A stretch of 64,000 bases of DNA from Blasia pusilla. Lineage: Eukaryota > Marchantiophyta > Marchantiopsida > Blasiales. The stretch covers positions 9,114,001 to 9,178,000 of the forward strand of contig CM114274.1 in the NCBI GenBank assembly GCA_050084515.1. The letters run 5' to 3'. The notes beneath the pieces were generated by a model. The model had not been told where the DNA came from. It made no database searches and saw only the letters and a list, made by a program, of their open reading frames with translations. Below, piece by piece: positions 1-10,246 of the stretch. How positions within the stretch are numbered: the stretch's first letter is position 1; the number at the start of each line of letters is the position of its first letter. A program made the translations under genes and the position numbers.

Positions 1-719
1 TTATGATTACTATGTTATGTGTGGATTTCTTCCCATTTTACTTTTGATTAATGTAGTTCATCATAAAGGCAACGCCCATAATTCATGTTTCTTTACTCAA
101 AAAGACTGACTTTGCATACCTACTCAAGTACTTTGCATGAATTTTCACTCTGTGCATAAAAATAGATGAAAAGATAACATATATACGAGTAATTTACTAG
201 AAGAATTCCACATACATTTTGCTGGATGAATTTAATTAGTAAATTTAATTAGTAAGAGTTTTGAAGAAACATGAAAAGAATGAGGGGAGATGGTGTTTTA
301 TTATAGGATCAAAGTTCACATGAGATAAGAATGAGGATTTTTTCCAAAAAATGATAGTACAAAGTTTAACAAATATAAAAATGTAGTAGATGATTTTACT
401 TTTTGGATAGCCACTTGTGTCTCCACGACTTTTGTGCTTTACACATGGCAATAGCAAGAAAGGAAAAACTCTCATCCTATGATCGAAATGTATTATGATG
501 GATAATAAATAGTATGATGAGATGTGGAATTTTATATAATTAAAAAAAATTAAAAAAATGTTTAAAAGCTAGTGTATATTTAAAGGAGTCTGAAAAATTA
601 AACTCAACTTCTCCAAACCCAAAAACATTCGCAAGTTTGAAGACATTCAAATTCAATGTTAATAGCTAGTCAAGAGAATAAATTAAAAAATGTTACACAC
701 AAATTTTAAAAAATTATCC
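1..719. other. AT-rich flank, no gene recognised
   Basis: Strongly AT-rich sequence with short poly-A and poly-T runs. The longest open frame (245-475, minus strand) is rich in Phe, Lys and Ile, resembles no family I know, and looks like a chance reading of AT-rich DNA. I see no coding signal here. Confidence 0.6.
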
Positions 720-822
720 ATAATATGTGAACGGCCTTCTTCCTACCTAATTGTAACATGTCAAACAAACAGATAATATGTGAACGGCCTTCTTCCTACC
801 TAATTGTAACATGTCAAACAAA
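720..822. repeat. Tandem duplication, period 53 bp
   Basis: Positions 720-769 and 773-822 are identical over 50 bp and separated by 3 bp. Identity over the whole unit suggests a recent local duplication. Neither copy contains a gene. Confidence 0.9.
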
Positions 823-1648
823 ATAGGAGTTTGCAAATTAAGAATCCATTTTCCCATAATTTTTTCGGGAGAGAAAATAGCCATTCGTTTTATAAAAACA
901 TTTAATTGCAGTTTCTATTATAAAACTAGTCTGGTTTAGAAGATAATGAATGAAGAAACATCATTTCATTAAATAGCGATCAAACGTTTTGACAAATGGC
1001 TTGTCGCATACAAAGGTGAGAAACTTCATCGCTCAACTTCTTCGAGGCTTGAATTCTTCCAATCGGTCAAGTATCAGTCACCACAGGTGGAGACATATTT
1101 GTACGTCAAAGTTGCTAAAACATCATTTCATACACATCCCGAGTGCGGTGCCTTCGAAGATGACGCAGAGAGATCTTTGGTAACTATAATATACGAGCAA
1201 ATAATCTGTTGGGTACAGAACATCGAATTCAGGTCGTTTATGGTACGAATCTGGTCTACGAAATCGTCGCTGCGGCAAATAAGGTCTACAGTGAGGAGCG
1301 ATCAACAATTCTTCTCTCCACGACATCCGCCCATTCCGCCCCGTGTCTGGCAAACTGTGGTCATGAAGGTGGATACTAAACCGTCGGATGGAACGTTTTC
1401 CCAGTCGTTAAACCTGCAGCTTTTCTATTCCGTAAAATTTTCAGAATACGAATTGTACCACTACAGCTCTGTATTGTCCAACTACTCCTCAGTGTGTATG
1501 TACCACACTATGTTTATGGAAAAGCTGGAACTTCGGTCAACGAATGTCGGCTGCTGTTCGTGAGGATTAATCCCTTCGCAGGAGGAAAGAATATATAACT
1601 CTGTACAGAGATGATCCAAGAAACTTATAAAAAATGGTTTTCAATGTA
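823..1648. other. Sequence 3' of the zinc-ribbon gene
   Basis: This stretch lies downstream of the minus-strand zinc-ribbon gene and probably includes its 3' UTR near 1600-1648. Overlapping open frames occur on both strands between 989 and 1563. They resemble no family, and no frame is clearly favoured. Base composition is more balanced than in the flank, as expected for transcribed or formerly transcribed DNA. Confidence 0.4.
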
Positions 1649-1849
1649 CTAGTGCGATCGGAGCCGAGCTCCGCAATTTCTGCACACGATAGTGTGATGC
1701 GTTCTCCAGCACAGTGGAACGAAGCAAAACCTGCAGGTATCCTTCACCTTCACATCACTCGCACCACCACCACAGTTCCCACAAATACCTTTGGCAGGCT
1801 TTGTGCCCTTCACCTTACGTTTCTGGTCGCAAACAAAGCAGAGAAACAT
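1649..1849 (-). CDS. Small plant zinc-ribbon protein (66 aa, single exon)
   Basis: The protein has three CxxC pairs (residues 4-7, 23-26 and 56-59) and the block RFCFVPLC in the middle. This matches, from memory, a family of short plant proteins with a CFVCD start, a central CxxCGG, an RFCF(L/V)PLC block and a final CxxC near the end. Some members have been labelled methionyl-tRNA synthetase-like without good reason. The pairs should bind zinc; the cellular role is unknown. The open frame extends upstream to 1876, but only through a GTG codon. The first ATG (1847-1849) gives the family's usual start, so I chose it. The stop is TAG at 1649-1651. There is no intron in the coding part, and no neighbouring gene shares its function. 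Confidence 0.72.
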   Translation of the reverse strand: MFLCFVCDQKRKVKGTKPAKGICGNCGGGASDVKVKDTCRFCFVPLCWRTHHTIVCRNCGARLRSH

Positions 1850-2318
1850 GATGTTTGTCTGATCCGCTACTTCCACGCCAATTTCGTCTCGACAGCAGAC
1901 CTCTCACCTAATAATAACACAATCAAAGTTCCTCCCCTTCTTTCCAAACTCGATTTCTCAAGAGTCCAAATCACTAACTTGCGAATCGCTCTACAACTCC
2001 AAACCGCTCCAGGTACTCCGCACTATCCGACAGTAGTCACTACACTTCCGATCCTTCTCACACGGCAAAACAATCAAGTACAGAAATTCTCGCACACAAG
2101 GCAGTGAAAGGATCAACCACAGGAAAATCTTCAATCCTTGAAAGAAAACGATGGAAAACTCGCGGTTTGCTCCACCACTTCGAGCTGCCCTGCACGGGAA
2201 TTCTTAGCAGCACAGTATTATACAACTCCGATCCTTCTCTCAAAGCTACAGAAACAACCTGAAACACGCGCTGCAGCACGAGACACGGAAATTCTCTACG
2301 AAAAGGGACACAATGAAT
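1850..2318 (-). other. Probable 5' leader of the zinc-ribbon gene
   Basis: The stretch lies between the zinc-ribbon ATG and the position about 30 bp downstream of a TATA-like box, where transcription would be expected to begin. It contains two near-copies of a GAGAAGGATCGGA motif (near 2045-2058 and 2228-2241). A leader intron is possible but cannot be settled by eye. Confidence 0.4.
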
Positions 2319-2342
2319 GAGTAACAGCCGCAGACGTCTCGC

Positions 2343-2350
2343 TACTTATA
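2343..2350 (-). promoter_or_regulatory. TATA-like box of the zinc-ribbon gene
   Basis: On the minus strand this reads TATAAGTA, preceded by CCATTTG and followed by a pyrimidine-richer stretch. It sits at the downstream edge of a GC-rich block (2350-2680) that contrasts with the surrounding AT-rich DNA, which fits a core promoter. Confidence 0.5.
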
Positions 2351-2497
2351 CAAATGGAGGCCGACTTCTCCGCGTTCCTTCATGAAAGCTCCAGAGCTGT
2401 TTCCCTCGCTCTCTCGCTGTCTTCGCGTTCTCTCCCTCGTGAAGAAACGCGTCGTAAGCGCCGCAGCCAGGCTCAGCGGGGCTGCCACCTGGAAGGA

Positions 2498-2506
2498 ACA
2501 CGTGGC
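2498..2506. promoter_or_regulatory. G-box / ABRE-type element
   Basis: ACACGTGGC contains the palindromic G-box CACGTG (2499-2504) with the GC flank of canonical ABA-response elements bound by plant bZIP factors. It lies about 150 bp upstream of the TATA-like box, a typical position. It suggests bZIP control of the zinc-ribbon gene, but only by motif and position. Confidence 0.5.
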
Positions 2507-2659
2507 GATCGAGTCGGCGGATGGTGGACCAGAGGAGTCTGCGTGGACTGTTTTGCCGGTCCACTAGACCCCCAATCTGTCACGCGGCGATTAGCTTCGC
2601 AGGATCGACATCGACGGTGGTGGGCGCCAGCCGATTCATAGGACAGTCCTGGAGATAGT

Positions 2660-3689
2660 GACGCGTGTACCGCGAAAGTTCGGGAATAAAATGGGACAAT
2701 TTTATTTATTTTTTAAAATATGTGATAGTTTAAATAATTAGTACGTATTATGTTTATCCATACACGGTTAAATGATCTTTCATATATATATTCTAAAAGG
2801 TTTCAAATGTTATTTTAAATTAATTTATAGTGATCCTAATAGTTCAAAAGACTAATGATTTCATTAATTGAAAATGCCAAATGTCAAACGGATAATTTAT
2901 TTTTAGAGAGTGCCCTTTTATTTGGCAAATTCCCATGCTCTTGAGACTTGGGATTTTCAGCCTTGCTCGCTTTATGAGTCAATAGGATTGATTAGGATTC
3001 TAATTTTTTAGAATACTATTTTGTTCCGCTCGAGAAGATATTTCATCAGGGAGTTCTACTTTGAGAAAATTGTGAAGGATGAGGAGTGAATTGACTTCGG
3101 ATTGAAAAAAGGATTAAGTGAACGAACTATTTAATTGATAAGTATCCTTTTCACGAGAGAAGAGTGATCTTCTTAGGGAACGAACTGTGTATTAAACGAC
3201 CAAAATATTGAACTTGGCAATTGTTAACTCATTATATAAGAGTATGCTGAATTTTGTGCGCCGCTCCCGGGGATTACAATACTATCTTGTGAAAGAGAGG
3301 AAGCGCTAGAGGTATAGCTAGTGCAACAGAAGATGATGAATCTTTGAAGATTTTATCACCACACTTGATTTTCGCTCATGAGCACTTATTATCGTTATAT
3401 TGTCCGTTGGCACAGTGATATGAGGAGACAACATTTAAATTATATGTAGCATGTATCCTGAATTGTTTGAACCGACTTCTCACATTGGTTAAAGAATCGG
3501 CTTAAAGTAGGTATCCAACCTACGAGTGGCAATTGTACTACGCGAATGTAAGTATCTCGATCGGAGAGATTGGAGTAAGCACATCGTACTACTTAAGAGG
3601 GTTCTTGCCTCAGAAAAGGGGAAAAAGAGTTGCACCCATATAAAGGAAGAAGCTCATGGAGCTAATCCATCTAAGATCACTTCAGTCAA
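2660..3689. other. AT-rich spacer, no gene recognised
   Basis: Between 3230 and 3500 the sequence is less AT-rich and includes a TATATAAG motif at about 3233 followed by a G/A-rich stretch. It might be a decayed transposon LTR or a lost exon, but I find no protein motif or terminal repeat. The 64-aa open frame at 3526-3720 has no recognisable feature. Confidence 0.35.
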
Positions 3690-4286
3690 GAATATGGTTT
3701 GTAATGAGAAAGAGTATTAAACCCTCTCCTACTCTATCCATTACTTCAAAAACTTGCCAAGGATATCCTACAAGGATTCTAGCCAACAAAGAAACCAAAA
3801 TTTTTTTTTATCTAAACTCATGATCCACTCGTATTTAATAATAAGCACATCAATATAACTCATCAATCATGTGTCTGTTATTGTAATCATCTATGGAAGT
3901 CCTCTCCATTACATATTGAAAGAAAAAAAAATACAACAAATCAATGCTCTCAATGACGAAGTTAAGATGTAACTTATGCTTAGCCCCCAATGTATATGAA
4001 CTTCATATTCATTCTCTTATTTATTTTTAATTTTTTTTTCATTTTGATCCATATAAGGATTCTAGCATTTAAAGCATTCATTTTTCATATTTTATCTCGT
4101 GTATTTTTCTTCTCGTAACTTCTTCATCTTAAAACAACAAAGTCATCTATTATAATTCTATGTTTGTCACAAGTACCAAGATAAATGTACCTTATATTAT
4201 ATAATACGATGTTCATAAACTAACACTTATGTTAACTTCCTATTCTCATAAAGAAAGTATAAAAAAGAATCAAATTTAAAGACACG
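3690..4286. repeat. Dispersed repeat R2, part interrupted by element 1
   Basis: The sequence from the GAATATGGTTTGTAA motif at about 3690 to the GTTTGTCACAAGTACCAAG motif near 4163 aligns by eye with 22,400-23,400 and continues on the far side of element 1 (13,990-14,260). Element 1 therefore inserted into an R2 copy. R2 is AT-rich, has no coding capacity I can see, and occurs in degenerate tandem units of about 650-720 bp. Confidence 0.65.
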
Positions 4287-4931
4287 TGTCGTGCGCATAA
4301 ACATCGCTACACAACATACATCGCTATCATCGAACACACACACAAACACACACGATCCCATACTAACTCATGGCATCTATACACAAAGGCGAAAAGTACC
4401 AAAATATCTTCAATTAAAATAAGATCTAATCTCTCTCACAACACCATAGTTCTCACATGTGTGCACTCTCATATGTCTCTCTCAATGTCAAACCAAACTC
4501 ATTCTCCCAATGAGAGGCTTGGGTTACACACACAAGGCAAGCAAGACCATAACTCCGCCGCATCATCCCAAGAGGTTCAACAAAGAGAGAATGAGCTCTC
4601 AAGCTCTCTCTTTTGGAGGTATACCCCCTTCCCTCTCCCAAGCCTTCTCAACGGTAACCTATGCTCGCATGTCACCTCCTTGGCTCTTGACCTGCTGTAG
4701 CGGGTCAAGGGTCACTTCCCAAAGTGGAAAGTCAACTATCCATAACATGGAACCTTACCCAAAATAGTAAGTTTCTCTATATGACTCCAAATGAGCCGAA
4801 ACGAAGGGGAAACTTGCTCTCTCAGGTTTCCCGAGGCCTCAAGAGGTCATCCTCAACCTCTTGGGTCTGTCCTCCACTACTCATGCACACGCTCTGCTAG
4901 ATCCCATCGATCTATCCTAACAGTCGTGACA
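4287..4931 (-). repeat. Element 1 3' terminal unit (A2 + B2)
   Basis: The unit begins on the plus strand with TGTCGTGCG and ends with GTGACA, giving TG...CA ends. Block B2 is 4287-4414, rich in CA repeats. Block A2 (4415-4931) aligns with A1 at 13,491-13,989 apart from small indels. A stem-loop in A (4686-4692 with 4703-4709) is conserved. The structure acts as the 3' LTR but is not identical to the 5' end, which lacks B. Confidence 0.8.
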
Positions 4932-4933
4932 GC

Positions 4934-5062
4934 TGTCGTGCGCATAAATATCGCTACGCAATAAACATCGCTATCATCGAAACACACACACAAACACACA
5001 CGATCCCATGCTAACTCATGGCATCCATACACACACGCGAGAAGTACCAAAATATCTCCAAT
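4934..5062 (-). repeat. Element 1 block B1 (second copy of B)
   Basis: This repeats B2 (4287-4414), from TGTCGTGCG through the CA-rich tract to ACCAAAATATCTCCAAT. It is separated from A2 by two bases. Reading in element direction, a purine run (AGGAGGG, 5065-5071) lies immediately upstream and is the best polypurine-tract candidate. Confidence 0.7.
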
Positions 5063-5248
5063 TGCCCTCCTAGTTGGTGGCTAGGTCCCTCTAATTCCAG
5101 ATAGCCATCTATCCCTACCTACCATGACATACATCTCTAGGACGCTAAGAGCATAAAGGTCGGGTGCTCATGTGGTCCCATCCTTAGTCGCCTTCCTGTC
5201 ATCCATGTCATAGAAAAAGTTGGAATTGAAACCTACCTAGTATCTCCT

Positions 5249-5473
5249 CTATGTACATCTAGGACACATCTATCATCCCCGAGGAACCCTAGTGAGAGGT
5301 GGCGTCAGACATGCCATATGCCAACCTCTCGAACATCCATCACAGACTAGCATCGTGGCCGCACCACGAGCACAATCACACAACATACAACGCAAGCTTG
5401 TAGGAACTACTGTTGAGCTCGGATCTACTGTACCATCAATGTTAGGAAGATGACATGGCGCACAATTACGCAC
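5249..5473 (-). pseudogene. PHD finger at the integrase C-terminus (element 1)
   Basis: In the frame at 5273-5473 the cysteine/histidine ligands are at residues 29, 32, 44, 47, 52 and 55, within MLVCDGCSRGWHMACLTPPL, which is diagnostic of a C4HC3 PHD finger. A TGA follows VPRG. The last ligand pair (CPRC) is present in another frame at 5255-5266 and is followed by a TAG at 5249-5251. The ancestral protein therefore probably ended with a complete PHD finger, now broken by a short frameshift. PHD fingers usually read histone H3 tails. Here it occupies the position where chromoviruses carry a chromodomain. Confidence 0.82.
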
Positions 5474-5489
5474 ATGGTCCTTCTATACC

Positions 5490-6419
5490 ATACCATCGCG
5501 TCCCTCCAACAAGAGAACATCGGATGGCAAAATGTCACGCACTCTCAAGATAGTGCACCTTGCAGTCACATCCAACGTCGTCGGTGCCGTCTGCTACAAT
5601 TAGACATAATCTCCCTGATGAAACCTTTGGATAGTTGGACGATAACCACCACCCCGAATAGTCGCATACCTCAACGTATCCCGATGTTGCGCAATTGCCA
5701 AGTTCTCGAACGCCATGGGCATCACTCTCCGAAACAACTCAACCCTCTCAGAACATGCTCATATCCATACATCTGGGTCATCAAGATCCAGAACCTCACC
5801 AGCATCTCGACAAATGGCCGCAAGTAAATCTGGCTCTCAGCCATAAAGTAGCAAGTACGGTGAAAAAGACGCTAAGGATGCCTGTCTGCTGAATCTGTAT
5901 TCCATCATCAACCACGGTAACTGGAGATTCCAATCTCCTAGGTGACCTCTCTGCAAGCCATACTTGCAGAAATCCCTCTTCACCGTCTGCACAACTCTCT
6001 CCCCTAATCCATCTGCCTTGGGATGATTTTGCAAAGTCGTGCGGTGGTCGATCAGCGCCTGATCACACAAGGCCTGGAACTCACTGCGAAACTTGGTACC
6101 TGGGTGCAACAACACCTCGGCCCGGCCATATTGACTCAAAGATTTCGTCAAGGAAGGCATAAGCTACTCCCTCACTCGTTTTGTCAGGCAATGCAACCAA
6201 CTCGATCCACTTCGAGAAGTGCTCGACCATCACCAACACATAACGACTATAACGCTCCGTCAAAGGCAAAGGTCTTGCAAAATCCAAACTCCACATGTAT
6301 CCTAAGCCCATGATCAATAATGGATGCAATTGTGGAGTCGGAGCATTGAAGGATGCTCAGACCCGATCACATACCATGCACCTGGCAACAAACTGCCGAA
6401 CATCAGTCTGCATATCTCG
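5490..6419 (-). pseudogene. Integrase remnant (element 1)
   Basis: Frames at 6081-6329 and 5837-6160 match the integrase of element 2: WSLDF with the first catalytic Asp, the HFSKWIELVALPDK block and the AERVVQTVKR block near the catalytic Glu. The second Asp of element 2 (TDQGTEF) is replaced here (LHPGTKF). A frameshift separates the frames, and the N-terminal zinc-binding half is missing. The enzyme would be inactive. Confidence 0.8.
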
Positions 6420-6891
6420 TGTCGTGCGAATCCACATCGTCATACAACTTACATTCGTCATACAACATACATCGCTGACATTCCATACTCACATACATAC
6501 ATAACATAGACAAGAGCATACACAAACACAAGTGTACCACAATTGAAATTTTTGAAAGACCTACTATCATAAAACACGTATAGAATCACATACAATCGAG
6601 CCAAACCCACTCCACGATGGGAGAATCCAAGTCGAAGCTTGCGGGAACCACCATAGCCAAGAGCTCTACTCACTACCAAGGCTAACTCCCAACGCAACAG
6701 GCTCAACTCAAAGAACTAATTGTTCTTTGAGTGCACTCCATACTATATCCTCCAACCTAAGAGCGGGCCTTATTGGAAAAGTCACCCTCAACTGAGTAAC
6801 CCCCAACCCTATGTATTAAACCGCATCTCTACCTAGACACTACGGCCCTACATAAGATATGGCCTCTACTAGCGCACTATACTCTACGACA
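6420..6891 (-). repeat. Solo LTR-like insert inside element 1
   Basis: This 472-bp unit starts TGTCGTGCG and ends CTCTACGACA, so it has TG...CA ends. It has the same order as the element 1 and 2 terminal units: a CA-rich block, then a block with diverged versions of the A motifs. It belongs to a related but distinct family. Element 2 has about 750 bp of RNase H and integrase sequence here (roughly 55,575-56,325), so the insert coincides with a deletion. No target duplication is visible. Confidence 0.6.
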
Positions 6892-7890
6892 TACTACTCT
6901 CATCATCATGTTGGGTGAGCACCGCTCCAAGCCCCAACATGCTCCAATCTGCGTGCAAGTGGAAAGGACGCCCCTTGATTGGTCTCCTCAAGATGGGTGC
7001 GGACGTCAACCTGTCCTTGAGCAACTAAAATGCTCGCTCTTGCTCACCCCCTTAGTGCCACTCGTGATCCACCTTGGTCACCAAGGTTAGCGGCTTCGCA
7101 ATCGTATTGAATACCTTGACGTACTGCTGATAGAAGTTCGCCAATCCAATGAATGAGAGAACACGGCTCACATCTGTAGGGCGTGGAATAAGTGAGATAG
7201 CTTCTACCTTCATCTGCTGAACACCAAGGCCCCTTGGGTATATCGTATGACCCAAGTACTCAATCTGGTCATAGAAGAACTTCCACTTAGCTAGATATAG
7301 TTTCAGTCCATATAATTACAATCGTCAAAACACCTCCTCTAGATGTTGCTCATGCTCCTCAACCGTGGCGCTAAAGACTACGATGTCATCAATATAACAC
7401 CTAGCAAAATCCAGACCAGCCAAGATCTTATCCATGATCCTCTAAAACTCAACTAGGGCGTTCTTAAACCCAAATGGTAAGAACCGCCACTGGTACAAAC
7501 AATCTTCCCGTGAGGATCGATGCCCCAAACTGCCGTCTTCTGCCTGTCCTCCAATCTAGTAGGCAGAAAATGATATCCGACTCGCAAATCCAATGAACTG
7601 AAGACCTTTGCGTGACCAATCGCATCAAAGATCTCCTCAAGGGTGGGCATGGCATACCTATCGGACTTCGTCTGCCGATTGATAGGTCGGTAATCCCCAC
7701 ACATCCGCCTATCTGTCCAGTTGCCATGCACATCCTTCTTGGCGAGCATGACAGTGGCAAATGTATACTCCCCATGCGACATCTCCACTAGTCCTGCTCC
7801 GACAAAGTCCTGGCTCCTACTCTGAATAGAGTCCTCTTCATATCATTGTACCTATAGGGTTGTCGGAAGATCGGCGTATCACTCGATAAC
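6892..7890 (-). pseudogene. Reverse transcriptase remnant (element 1)
   Basis: The frame at 7453-7788 contains CGDYRPINRQT, the SSLDLRVGYH block with a catalytic Asp, and the DRQKTAVWGIDPHG block of Ty3-type reverse transcriptases. YIDD lies at 7384-7395 in a further frame, followed by the LGHTIYP block and the thumb/connection block FIGLANFYQQYVK (7052-7255). Several frameshifts break the domain. The palm motifs are intact individually, unlike element 2, where YIDD has become HIDD. Confidence 0.85.
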
Positions 7891-8369
7891 TCAATGCGGA
7901 TCCCCGGTCCCTTCAGCGTACCCAAATCCTCCATGCTAAACGCAAAGGAACTGATGTATCGGGCGCCGATCTCCTCCTGTCAACTTAGGGCCCATATCTG
8001 GCTCCCAAGTCTCCATCGTGACTATGGTAGGACTCTCCGGCGGGGTATCGGTGGTTGCTATGGTGCAACCTCATCTCGAACAACAATACTCGTCCGCTCT
8101 CATGCAGCCAACTGCAAACTCTTATCTCCTCCACGTGCAGTGTCCAGAACCACGCTCGATGTTGTGGCTATCATCTCTTGGCGTTCCTGCAAAACATCCC
8201 AAGAAGTCCAAGGGTGTCTCTCTTGATCTCCCCTAGTGTGTAGGTCTCCTTGGGTCTCGCCCCCAGCCATTGCCTCCACCGTCTCGGTAGGCATGGGGCT
8301 CACCAACGCAACCGCTGTGATCTATCGCGATCTCATACGACGCTGCTCAACCACTCCCAAGCTGAGGAT

Positions 8370-9300
8370 CCATGTCAAGCAATTCAGGTTCATCGCCTGA
8401 CCCAAGACATGGCGTCATGATGCCTCTGACACTAATGGTACTCCCGTCACTCCTGTGGGAAATCCCATCGCCCGCTCTCTCTCGTCGGCGTTGGGCTCCA
8501 CCAACCGCTGAACCTGCTCATCCCAAACCAAGCCAGGACCAACCTCCTTGTATGCATAGGAAGCAAGAAAACTCACAAACGTGGGCAAGGCTGCCCGCGG
8601 CCTACCTACCCTATTGACCACAGTCAACGGTGGTCGATTATCGTGCCTCACTGCCTGTGATCGAAGACTTGGATCCAGAATAGAATCCACTAACAAATGG
8701 GAGGGGTGCTCCACTCTCGCATACGCCCTCTGTAACACCGCATGGGGCACCAAGTTGGTCCACCATAGACGCGGGCGATGGGCTCTAGAACCTACACTCG
8801 CCGCATCCAAGAACACTGTTGGGCCAATCCAGGCACGCACCTGATGAGCACTCGTCACCACCCGTGACGTGGAGTCTCCTAAGATCGGCACATTTTCCAG
8901 AATGTAGGCTAGAGAACGAGACTGGTGCTCCTCCAATTGCCGTAAGACCCTCAACATCTCCCAAAATAACCTAGACCCAATGTCAGCCAACCCGCTGCCT
9001 TGTCCAACACTCGATTGGCCCTGACATGGCCAACCGGCAATGACCAAATCAATGTCCTGCTCTAAGTCCTGCATCCCCAGCAATGAAATATCCCTCGGTA
9101 GGGAACTCTGGTATCCCTGTACCGCAGACGCAGAAATAAGTCGGGAAAACGTAGGCGTAACTGCGCTACATGTCATAGTGAGACGCGCCTCGCAACATCA
9201 TCACTCTCCATGTACACGTATTGCTGCACTCGCACTCCTTTCTGCAAAACAGACAACAGCTAACCCGGTGCTAATCCCTCCAAAGAGATCTAACACTCGA
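8370..9300 (-). pseudogene. Cytosine-5 DNA methyltransferase domain, DNMT3-like (element 1)
   Basis: Motif I (LDLFGGISTGL, about 9261-9297, SAM binding) and an acidic motif II (ESDDVARRVS) sit upstream of a 253-codon frame (8415-9176). That frame has motif IV GWPCQGQS (catalytic Cys codon 9024-9026), motif VI ENVP (about 8897), motif VIII RPRLWWTNL, a target-recognition stretch and a motif IX-like ERERAMGFP. Motif X (VLGQAM) is at 8370-8411 in a shifted frame. The order is canonical, unlike plant DRM enzymes, which are rearranged. The domain lies between protease and reverse transcriptase. Two frameshifts disable it, but every core motif remains readable. Confidence 0.88.
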
Positions 9301-9689
9301 ATACCCTCCTCGGGATACACCACACAATGGGTGTGGTATCCAAGGGTGTCATCATAGCACTCCCTGCAACCTCGGGTTCCTCAGACCCGTCACGCTTCAG
9401 TGCAAACGCCTCCCTCCACGCCATCTGCACGTGCGCATCTGCCAATCGTTGAAGCTCCTTAGTCGAGCCCCACAACGGCACCTCTCCTCCATGGAATGAT
9501 CCGGCTACCATAACACTCATCTCCATAGAAATGTCAGGAACGGGAGTATCCTTTGCATGGACATGTCCCTCAATCAAATCACTAGGCCAAGTGATGGCAC
9601 TGCTAAATGCTGCTAAGGTCGCCACCTCTCCTAGCTGTCGCTCAATCACTGCACATGTGAATCGAATGGGTAATGAGTTAAGGCGCCCA

Positions 9690-10090
9690 TCACTTGACTA
9701 CCATCCTGGTCTCTAGGATGCTGACTCCTCCTAGTTATCCAGGGAAAACCCCATCGGGTATAACACTGCTCCACCAACCAAGACGTCGTAGGACTCTGTA
9801 TGAGTCACTATCGCCTTGGCTCGCACCCCACGGACTCACCTGTAGGATGTCTTGGGTGAATCCTCACCACGACCTCTTGTCGGGTGATATACTATGTGGT
9901 ACTCGCTCCACCCAAGGATGTCTATATCAAGAATGAACAACGCTCCACATCGGCTCTCATCAAGCCCAATCCTCTAAAAGACGCTTTCCCCAACATCAAG
10001 GGTTGCACTCCTGAATCCAACAAGATCCGTTGCGAACTAAAAGCTCTACCTCCAGGACTCACCAACTGGAAGACCTCTCCTCAATTTATC
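9690..10090 (-). pseudogene. Aspartic protease remnant (element 1)
   Basis: The active-site Asp-Ser-Gly is encoded at 10,009-10,017 within LLDSG, matching the intact frame of element 2. Stop codons interrupt the downstream flap region. The protease would cut the gag-pol polyprotein. It lies immediately upstream of the methyltransferase in reading direction. Confidence 0.7.
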
Positions 10091-10246
10091 GAGCAACACA
10101 ACACCAAGATAAGCCATGGCATGCTCTATCGCGGGTCTAGCGAGCATCTCTGCCATCCTAGCAGCCGCAGCCTACCATGAATCTGACGTGGAGTGTTTGA
10201 GCATCCGCTCCAAGGGCAAGTCCATCACCTCCTCTGCAATCACCTC

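Noticed and set aside
1087-1563. 158-codon plus-strand frame opposite the zinc-ribbon gene's 3' region
   Set aside because: No family resemblance; frames on the other strand over the same bases are equally open, and it falls in the probable 3' UTR of the minus-strand gene.
5249-5473. A chromodomain at the integrase C-terminus
   Set aside because: The ligand pattern CxxC...CDGC...H..C is that of a PHD finger; no chromodomain aromatic cage motif is visible.
8415-9176. A host DRM-type methyltransferase pseudogene next to a transposon
   Set aside because: Motif order is canonical rather than rearranged, and the same domain lies at the same place between protease and reverse transcriptase in two separate elements.
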